Source of the DNA: FEN-1250 sp038237245
GTDB lineage: Bacteria; Gemmatimonadota; Gemmatimonadetes; Gemmatimonadales; Gemmatimonadaceae
Assembly (NCBI GenBank): GCA_038237245.1
Contig: JBBRYY010000111.1
Location: forward strand, 1-10,357
Direction: 5' to 3'
DNA: 10,357 nucleotides
The notes beneath the pieces are model-generated. The model saw only the letters and a list, made by a program, of their open reading frames with translations. It had not been told where the DNA came from and did not search any database. The position numbers and the translations under genes are program-made. Every line of letters begins with the position of its first letter. Position 1 is the first letter of the stretch. Shown here in pieces: positions 6,695 through 10,357 of this stretch.

Positions 6695-7387
6695 CTAGTC
6701 CTTGATGAGGTAGCCGCGTCCGCGAACGGTCTGAATGAGGGGATTGTGCTTGTCCTCGTCCAGCTTTTTGCGGAGGTAGTTGATGTAGACGTCGACCACG
6801 TTCGTGAGCGGATCCACATCGTGCTTCCATACGTGCTCGCTGATCATCTGGCGCGAGACGATGCGGCCGGCGTTGCGGACGAGGTACTCGAGAAGCGCGT
6901 ACTCCTTCTGCGTGAGCTCGATCACTTTTCCGCCGCGCTCGACCTTTCTCGTCGCGGGATCCACGGAGAGATCGCGGACGCGCATCGTCGAGCTCCCGGC
7001 GGTGATCGTGGAGCGCCGGAGCAGCGCCTTCACCCGCGCGAGCAGCTCCGCGTACTCGAAGGGCTTCGCCAGATAGTCGTCGGCGCCGGCATTGAGTCCA
7101 CTCACCTTGTCGTCCACTGTCACCCGCGCGGTGAGCATGAGCACGGGAAACTGGTAGCCGCGCGACCGTAGCTCGCGGGCGAGCTCGTAGCCGCTCAGCT
7201 TTGGCAGCCCCACGTCGAGAATGGCGAGCGCTGGGGCGTCGTCGAGCACCTTGTTGAGTCCGTCCTCACCATCTGATGCAATGCGCACGGTGTACCCGGC
7301 ACCTGTCAGAATGCGCGGCAGGACTGCGAGGAGATCCGGATCATCTTCAACTACGAGAACAGAATCTGTGATCGGACCGTCGGACAT
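6695..7387 (-). CDS. OmpR/PhoB-family DNA-binding response regulator
   Basis: This 230-residue two-component response regulator has a receiver domain (about 8-122) with acidic pocket Glu14-Asp15-Asp16, phospho-acceptor Asp58 in LAILDVGLP, Thr86 and Lys108 in LAKPF. All residues needed for phosphorylation are present. The C-terminal winged-helix domain (about 134-229) shows LTQKEYALLEYLVRNAGRIVSR, split here as residues 158-168 and 169-179, then DVYINYLRKKLD (199-210) and VRGRGYLI (221-228). It would bind DNA as a dimer and regulate transcription. I choose ATG 7387-7385, with GGGG three bases upstream. A GTG three codons earlier (7396) is possible but has no ribosome binding site. No histidine kinase gene is in the window, so its partner is elsewhere. 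Its stop lies 3 bp from that of the convergent ABC exporter. The targets are unknown; its own promoter and that of the divergent membrane protein are natural candidates. Confidence 0.95.
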   Translation of the reverse strand: MSDGPITDSVLVVEDDPDLLAVLPRILTGAGYTVRIASDGEDGLNKVLDDAPALAILDVGLPKLSGYELARELRSRGYQFPVLMLTARVTVDDKVSGLNAGADDYLAKPFEYAELLARVKALLRRSTITAGSSTMRVRDLSVDPATRKVERGGKVIELTQKEYALLEYLVRNAGRIVSRQMISEHVWKHDVDPLTNVVDVYINYLRKKLDEDKHNPLIQTVRGRGYLIKD

Positions 7388-7447
7388 ATGCCCCACTGTT
7401 GTGGTAGTTGCGGTATACGGGCGAAGTTAACCGCTCTTGATCGATAG
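7388..7447. promoter_or_regulatory. Divergent promoter region with imperfect dyad
   Basis: This 60-bp gap separates the response regulator from the rightward membrane protein gene. It contains GCGGTATAC (7410-7418) and GTTAACCGC (7426-7434), an inverted repeat with 9-bp arms, 7 of 9 positions paired and a 7-nt spacer. On the leftward strand TATACC (7417-7412) could be a -10 element for the regulator, but no good -35 is visible. The dyad is a plausible operator covering both promoters. Confidence 0.4.
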
Positions 7448-7930
7448 ATGCGAGGAGCCTTTCTTTCAAGGGTGAATGACAAACCTCTGCGGGAAGGGAT
7501 CGCTCTCGGGGTAATCGCGGGTGCTGCGACGGCGGGCGCGCTGCTGGCCTTTGGCCACGCGCGCGGCGCCACTCTGCAACCGCTGAACGCGGTCGCCCAC
7601 ATGTACGCCGGGAGCCGGGCGTTCATGATCACCGGTTTTCAGCTCTCGATCACCGGCGGCGCGCTCGTCATCCACTTCCTGTCGACGATCATCTGGGGAG
7701 TTTTGCTCGCGTACATCGCCGCGCCGCTGAGCGCGCGCGGACGTGCCCTCGCGCCCTTCGGCGTAGGCATTCTGGCGTATCTGGTGGACCGTTTCGTAGC
7801 GCCGAATGCGCTGCGCCCCGGCTTCGAGGAGCTGCTGTCGAGTGGAGAAACGACCTTCATCTACGTCGTTTTGGCCGGTGCGCTTGCGGCCGGGCTGTGG
7901 TATTCGCGGCACCACGCGCAGGGCGATTGA
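7448..7930 (+). CDS. Small four-helix membrane protein, function unknown
   Basis: This 160-residue hydrophobic protein has four likely transmembrane helices at about 17-36, 70-92, 101-118 and 135-152, and basic termini (N-terminal MRGAFLSR, C-terminal SRHH). It has no enzymatic motif I recognise. The layout, with a His in a helix (IHFLSTIIWG, 75-84) and the loop sequence LRPGFEELLS (122-131) before the last helix, reminds me of an unnamed family of small conserved membrane proteins in other GC-rich bacteria. That resemblance is from memory only. The start at ATG 7448 has no clear Shine-Dalgarno sequence. A later GTG (7472) would remove eight residues without losing a helix, so the exact start is uncertain. 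It is divergent from the response regulator and may be under its control. Confidence 0.75.
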   Translation: MRGAFLSRVNDKPLREGIALGVIAGAATAGALLAFGHARGATLQPLNAVAHMYAGSRAFMITGFQLSITGGALVIHFLSTIIWGVLLAYIAAPLSARGRALAPFGVGILAYLVDRFVAPNALRPGFEELLSSGETTFIYVVLAGALAAGLWYSRHHAQGD

Positions 7931-8153
7931 CACCTTCTGTCGCGGACTGCAACACCGCTGTCACTTGCAGGCAACAGTGTGTGTTGTCCGCTTCGAACGT
8001 CAGAGCGCGCTCTTACTATTGAGGTACGGTGTAATACGAGGGTGAGGCGTAAAGAAAACTTCGGCCTCGCTCTTGCTCCTCACCAGATTGGGCCAATGGC
8101 TCGCGGACGTCTGCGAACGTCCGGCGCACGAACATTTTTTCACAGGAGGGGAA
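7931..8153 (+). promoter_or_regulatory. Intergenic region with candidate promoter and structured leader
   Basis: This gap of about 220 bp lies before the hypothetical gene at 8154. TACTAT (8014-8019) is the best -10-like hexamer; TTCGAA (7992-7997) lies 16 bp upstream and is a weak -35 match. If used, the transcript would have a leader of about 130 nt. That leader contains two perfect 7-bp inverted repeats: GGTGAGG (8041-8047) with CCTCACC (8078-8084), and CGGACGT (8104-8110) with ACGTCCG (8117-8123, 6-nt loop). The second hairpin ends about 20 nt before the ribosome binding site. Nothing here matches a riboswitch class I know. Confidence 0.35.
8144..8151 (+). promoter_or_regulatory. Strong ribosome binding site deciding the 8154 start
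   Basis: AGGAGGGG lies two to nine bases before ATG 8154, with the AGGAGG core at usable spacing. It is the best Shine-Dalgarno match among the rightward genes of the window. It rules in favour of ATG 8154 over the upstream TTG in the same frame. Confidence 0.8.
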
Positions 8154-8690
8154 ATGGACTTCCTCGTCATGCTAGAGGAAGGTGTCGATCTGTCCCCTGT
8201 GCTCGCGCGGGTGGACTCAGTTCCCTCGGCGTTCTCCCAAGAGCGTTGCGACCGCGATGTCGTGACCCTTTACGGCGTACCGAGAACGGACTCCCTTGCA
8301 CTGGCGCTCGCAGCCGCGGTGGAGAGTCACCGCACCGGCGTAGGCCCCGGCACTTTCCGCCACCTCGGCCTTCTGGTCGGACGTGGAGCAGTCGGTGATG
8401 CGGCGTGGCGCGACGCCACGACCGGCGAGATCGTCACCCGTGATCTGGACATTCCGCTCGATGTCCTCACTGCCACCGCGCAGCATCTCGTAGCGCATTT
8501 CGGGTCGAAGCTGCAGCGACTCGTCGCAGGTCTTTCCATGCCGGACTGGCCGGAGGGCGCACGACGCGCCATCTCGATCACTCTGGACCCCGTCATCGAG
8601 CCCACTCGGGCTGCGATCGCGAAGATCGAGAGTGTCCTCGACATCTTCCGCGAATCCGACGGGATGGCCTTTGAGCTCGAAGGAGACTGA
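8154..8690 (+). CDS. Hypothetical soluble protein, 178 residues
   Basis: I do not recognise this protein. The start is set by ATG 8154 with the strong ribosome binding site AGGAGGGG at 8144-8151. The frame stays open upstream to a TTG at 8073, but that segment overlaps the apparent leader. The protein starts MDFLVMLEEG and has no signal peptide or membrane helix. It is mildly acidic, with a Gly-rich stretch TGVGPGTFRHLGLLVGRG (61-78), a basic middle section (about 119-140), and a likely amphipathic C-terminal helix (about 150-167). Codon use matches the neighbouring genes, which supports a real gene. A strong perfect hairpin 27 bp after the stop suggests that it is transcribed alone. No function can be assigned from sequence. 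Confidence 0.78.
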   Translation: MDFLVMLEEGVDLSPVLARVDSVPSAFSQERCDRDVVTLYGVPRTDSLALALAAAVESHRTGVGPGTFRHLGLLVGRGAVGDAAWRDATTGEIVTRDLDIPLDVLTATAQHLVAHFGSKLQRLVAGLSMPDWPEGARRAISITLDPVIEPTRAAIAKIESVLDIFRESDGMAFELEGD

Positions 8691-8717
8691 CGAACTTTCC
8701 CACGTCTGAATGCAGGA

Positions 8718-8748
8718 GAACGGGAGCGCCGAGAGGGCGCTCCCGTTC
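8718..8748 (+). terminator. Perfect 13-bp hairpin, likely terminator without U-tract
   Basis: The arms GAACGGGAGCGCC (8718-8730) and GGCGCTCCCGTTC (8736-8748) pair perfectly around the 5-nt loop GAGAG. The stem is GC-rich and starts 27 bp after the stop of the hypothetical gene, the right place for a 3' end structure. The bases after it (GTACATCC) are not a U-tract, so this is a terminator-like or RNA-stabilising hairpin rather than a textbook intrinsic terminator. Confidence 0.65.
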
Positions 8749-8806
8749 GTACATCCGGGGTGGCGCGTCGCACATTCCCGATCTGGAGTTCGACGCACCC
8801 CCGCCG

Positions 8807-8812
8807 TATGTT
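8807..8812 (+). promoter_or_regulatory. Candidate -10 element for a leaderless serine hydrolase mRNA
   Basis: TATGTT fits TANNNT and ends exactly 6 nt before ATG 8819. There is no Shine-Dalgarno sequence before this ATG. The same arrangement is seen before the ABC exporter gene (TAGTTT, 4796-4801). In bacteria with many leaderless mRNAs this spacing places the transcription start at the A of the ATG. I see no clear -35 element. Confidence 0.35.
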
Positions 8813-8818
8813 CGCGCG

Positions 8819-10333
8819 ATGATCTCACCTCGCCAATTCGTGCTCGCTGGCGCCGCCGCCCTCGCGCTCGCCACACCCGCCGCCCTAGCCCAGTCCCCCC
8901 TCGCCAACTTCGACGCGTATGTAGCCCGCGGTGTGAAAGACTGGAACGTGCCCGGGCTCGCCATCGCCGTCGTTAAGGATGACTCCGTGGTGTTCGCCAA
9001 GGGGTACGGCGTGCGCAAGCTCGGCACACAGGATTCCGTGAACACGCACACGCTCTTCGCCAACGCTTCCACCACCAAGGCCTTCACGTCGTTCGTGGTC
9101 GAGCTCATGGCGGACGAGGGGAAGCTGCGCATCGACGCGCCCGTGATCACCTACATGCCCGCGTTCCGCCTCTCCGATCCGATCGCGACGAGGCAGATCA
9201 CCGTGGCCGACCTACTGTCCCACCGCACAGGCGTCCCCGAGGCCGATTACATCTGGTACGACGACACGGCGTCGTTCACCGAGATCATGCGGCGGTTGAG
9301 CTACGTCCCCTTCAACGCCCCGGTCCGCTCGCACTTCGAATATCAGAACATCACCTACGCCCTCGCCGGCAGCCTCGCGGCCGACCGCGCGGGCACCACG
9401 TGGGAGAAGCTCGTCCACGAGCGCATCCTCGGCCCGCTCGGCATGCGCGAGACCACCACCGGCACGCCGGACGAGTCGTCGCACCGGAACATGGCGTTCG
9501 CGCACGACTACGTGAATGACACCGTGCGCCCGATCAAGCGCTACGCCACCGACAACATCGGCCCCGCCGGCGCGATGTACTCGAGCGTCTCCGACATGGC
9601 GATCTGGATGCGCTTCCTCCTGGACAGCGCGCGCCTCGGCGGCAAGCGCATGCTCTCCGCGCGAGGGTATGCCGACCTCTTCGCGCCGCGCATCCTCGTC
9701 GATGACAAGCAGTTCTATCCCACCGCGAAGCTCACCCATCCGCGCTTCCAGGCGTATGGCGAGGGATGGTTTCTCGAGGACTACCGCGGCGAGTTCGTCG
9801 CCTTCCACACCGGAAGCATCGACGGCATGGTCGCCATCGTCGGCCTCATCCCCGCGCACCACCTCGGCGTCGTGGTGTTCGCCAATCGCGATCACGCGGA
9901 GCTGCGCCACGCGCTGATGTACACGGTGTTCGACCGTTACCTCGGCGCGACGAAGCACGACTGGAGCGCCGAGATGCTCCCGATGTACTCGGCGCTGCGC
10001 GAGGAAGGGAAGCAGGGTGAGCGCGACATCGACGCCGCGCACGTGACGGGGACCGAGCCGTCGCTCCCACTCGCGCGCTACGCCGGGGTGTATAGCGACA
10101 GCCTCTTCGGCACCGCGACCGTGAAGCTCGACGCGAAGACGCTCGTGGTGTCGTTCGGCCCGCTCAACATCGCAGAGCTCGAGCACTGGCACTACGACAC
10201 GTTCATGGCTCACTGGCGCGACGCGTATCGCGGACGTCAGCTGATGTCCTTCAGGCTCGCCGCTGACGGTACGGTTGCGGGGCTCGCGATTGGCGACGAC
10301 GTCCTCTTCAAGCGCGTGGCGATCAAGCGCTGA
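8819..10333 (+). CDS. Secreted serine hydrolase, beta-lactamase/PBP fold with DUF3471-like C-terminus
   Basis: This 504-residue protein belongs to the class C beta-lactamase-like serine hydrolase family (Pfam Beta-lactamase), which includes D-Ala-D-Ala carboxypeptidases, D-aminopeptidases and esterases as well as true beta-lactamases. The signal peptide is residues 1-25, with a cleavage site after AALA or AALAQ. Catalytic motifs are SxxK at 84-87 (STTK, nucleophile Ser84), YxN at 175-177 (YQN) and HTG at 330-332 in place of KTG. All are present, so it should be active in the periplasm or outside the cell. Residues about 415-500 resemble the DUF3471 domain often fused to these enzymes (YAGVYSDSLFG, FRLAADGTVAGL). 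The start at ATG 8819 is fixed by the signal peptide; it has no Shine-Dalgarno sequence. Calling it an antibiotic-resistance enzyme is not warranted, since peptidase or esterase activity is more usual for this architecture. Confidence 0.92.
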   Translation: MISPRQFVLAGAAALALATPAALAQSPLANFDAYVARGVKDWNVPGLAIAVVKDDSVVFAKGYGVRKLGTQDSVNTHTLFANASTTKAFTSFVVELMADEGKLRIDAPVITYMPAFRLSDPIATRQITVADLLSHRTGVPEADYIWYDDTASFTEIMRRLSYVPFNAPVRSHFEYQNITYALAGSLAADRAGTTWEKLVHERILGPLGMRETTTGTPDESSHRNMAFAHDYVNDTVRPIKRYATDNIGPAGAMYSSVSDMAIWMRFLLDSARLGGKRMLSARGYADLFAPRILVDDKQFYPTAKLTHPRFQAYGEGWFLEDYRGEFVAFHTGSIDGMVAIVGLIPAHHLGVVVFANRDHAELRHALMYTVFDRYLGATKHDWSAEMLPMYSALREEGKQGERDIDAAHVTGTEPSLPLARYAGVYSDSLFGTATVKLDAKTLVVSFGPLNIAELEHWHYDTFMAHWRDAYRGRQLMSFRLAADGTVAGLAIGDDVLFKRVAIKR

Positions 10334-10357
10334 CGCTAAAGCGCTGACGCTAAAGCG
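10327..10357. repeat. 14-bp tandem repeat at the window edge
   Basis: The unit GCGCTGACGCTAAA occurs at 10327-10340 and again at 10341-10354, and the next three bases (GCG) begin a third copy as the window ends. The first copy includes the last Arg codon and TGA stop of the serine hydrolase. Each unit contains AGCG-CTGA-CGCT symmetry across the unit boundary, so it could form a short 4-bp hairpin. Copy number beyond the window is unknown. Confidence 0.75.

Noticed and set aside
7388..7396. GTG start for the response regulator, three codons earlier
   Set aside because: There is no ribosome binding site before the GTG, while GGGG lies three bases before ATG 7387. The choice does not affect any domain.
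4767..7431. GTTAAC palindrome present in both divergent gaps (4767-4772 and 7426-7431)
   Set aside because: A 6-bp palindrome occurring twice in about 2.7 kb is expected by chance, and no flanking bases are shared.
8073..8153. TTG start giving a 205-residue version of the hypothetical protein
   Set aside because: ATG 8154 has AGGAGGGG immediately upstream. The extra 27 residues overlap the inverted repeat at 8104-8123 and contain the ribosome binding site itself as codons.
9212..10213. A 333-codon open frame antisense to the serine hydrolase
   Set aside because: The sense strand carries the signal peptide and the SxxK, YxN and HTG motifs. The antisense product is low-complexity (Val, Glu, Arg, His) and has no recognisable domain.
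1..10357. Search for a defence, toxin-antitoxin, CRISPR or mobile-element system
   Set aside because: No nuclease, methylase, transposase, integrase, toxin-like pair, spaced repeats or terminal inverted repeats are visible. The gene set is envelope and regulatory in character.

Overview
The window is GC-rich chromosomal DNA with tightly packed genes and no mobile element, CRISPR array, rRNA or tRNA that I can see. Three things point to a Gemmatimonadota-like bacterium: the paired exported DUF1800 and DUF1501 proteins, a TPR-type N-terminus that I associate with that phylum, and GC-rich codon use. This assignment is inference from recall, not a search result.

Left part (1-4718), all read leftward. 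A lipoprotein-like DUF1800 protein (4718-2988) is followed after 3 bp by a Tat-type DUF1501 protein (2984-1740). A secreted NodB-type polysaccharide deacetylase (1621-605) follows 118 bp later. The three form a likely envelope or extracellular operon. An AT-rich stretch (about 395-597) carrying three alternating TCATAC/GTATGA half-sites then separates the deacetylase from a partial, probably TPR-containing gene (362 to beyond base 1). A possible 55-residue small ORF overlaps the start of that gene.

Middle (4719-7930). An MsbA-like ABC exporter (4808-6691, rightward) is divergent from the DUF1800 operon. It converges, with only 3 bp between the stop codons, on an OmpR/PhoB-type response regulator (7387-6695, leftward). 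The regulator is divergent from a small four-helix membrane protein (7448-7930), and an imperfect dyad lies in the short gap between them. No histidine kinase is present.

Right part (7931-10357). A 220-bp gap with potential leader hairpins precedes an unrecognised 178-residue protein with a strong ribosome binding site (8154-8690). A 13-bp perfect hairpin follows, then a secreted serine hydrolase of the beta-lactamase/penicillin-binding fold with a C-terminal DUF3471-like domain (8819-10333). The window stops inside a 14-bp tandem repeat that begins at the last codons of that gene.

The common theme is envelope and extracellular work: exported proteins of unknown function, glycan deacetylation, export, sensing, and a peptidase/esterase-type hydrolase. 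I see no defence system or biosynthetic cluster. The best leads are the three-gene DUF1800/DUF1501/deacetylase arrangement, the overlapping dyads at 521-553, and two rightward genes that lack a Shine-Dalgarno sequence but have a TANNNT hexamer exactly 6 nt before the ATG.
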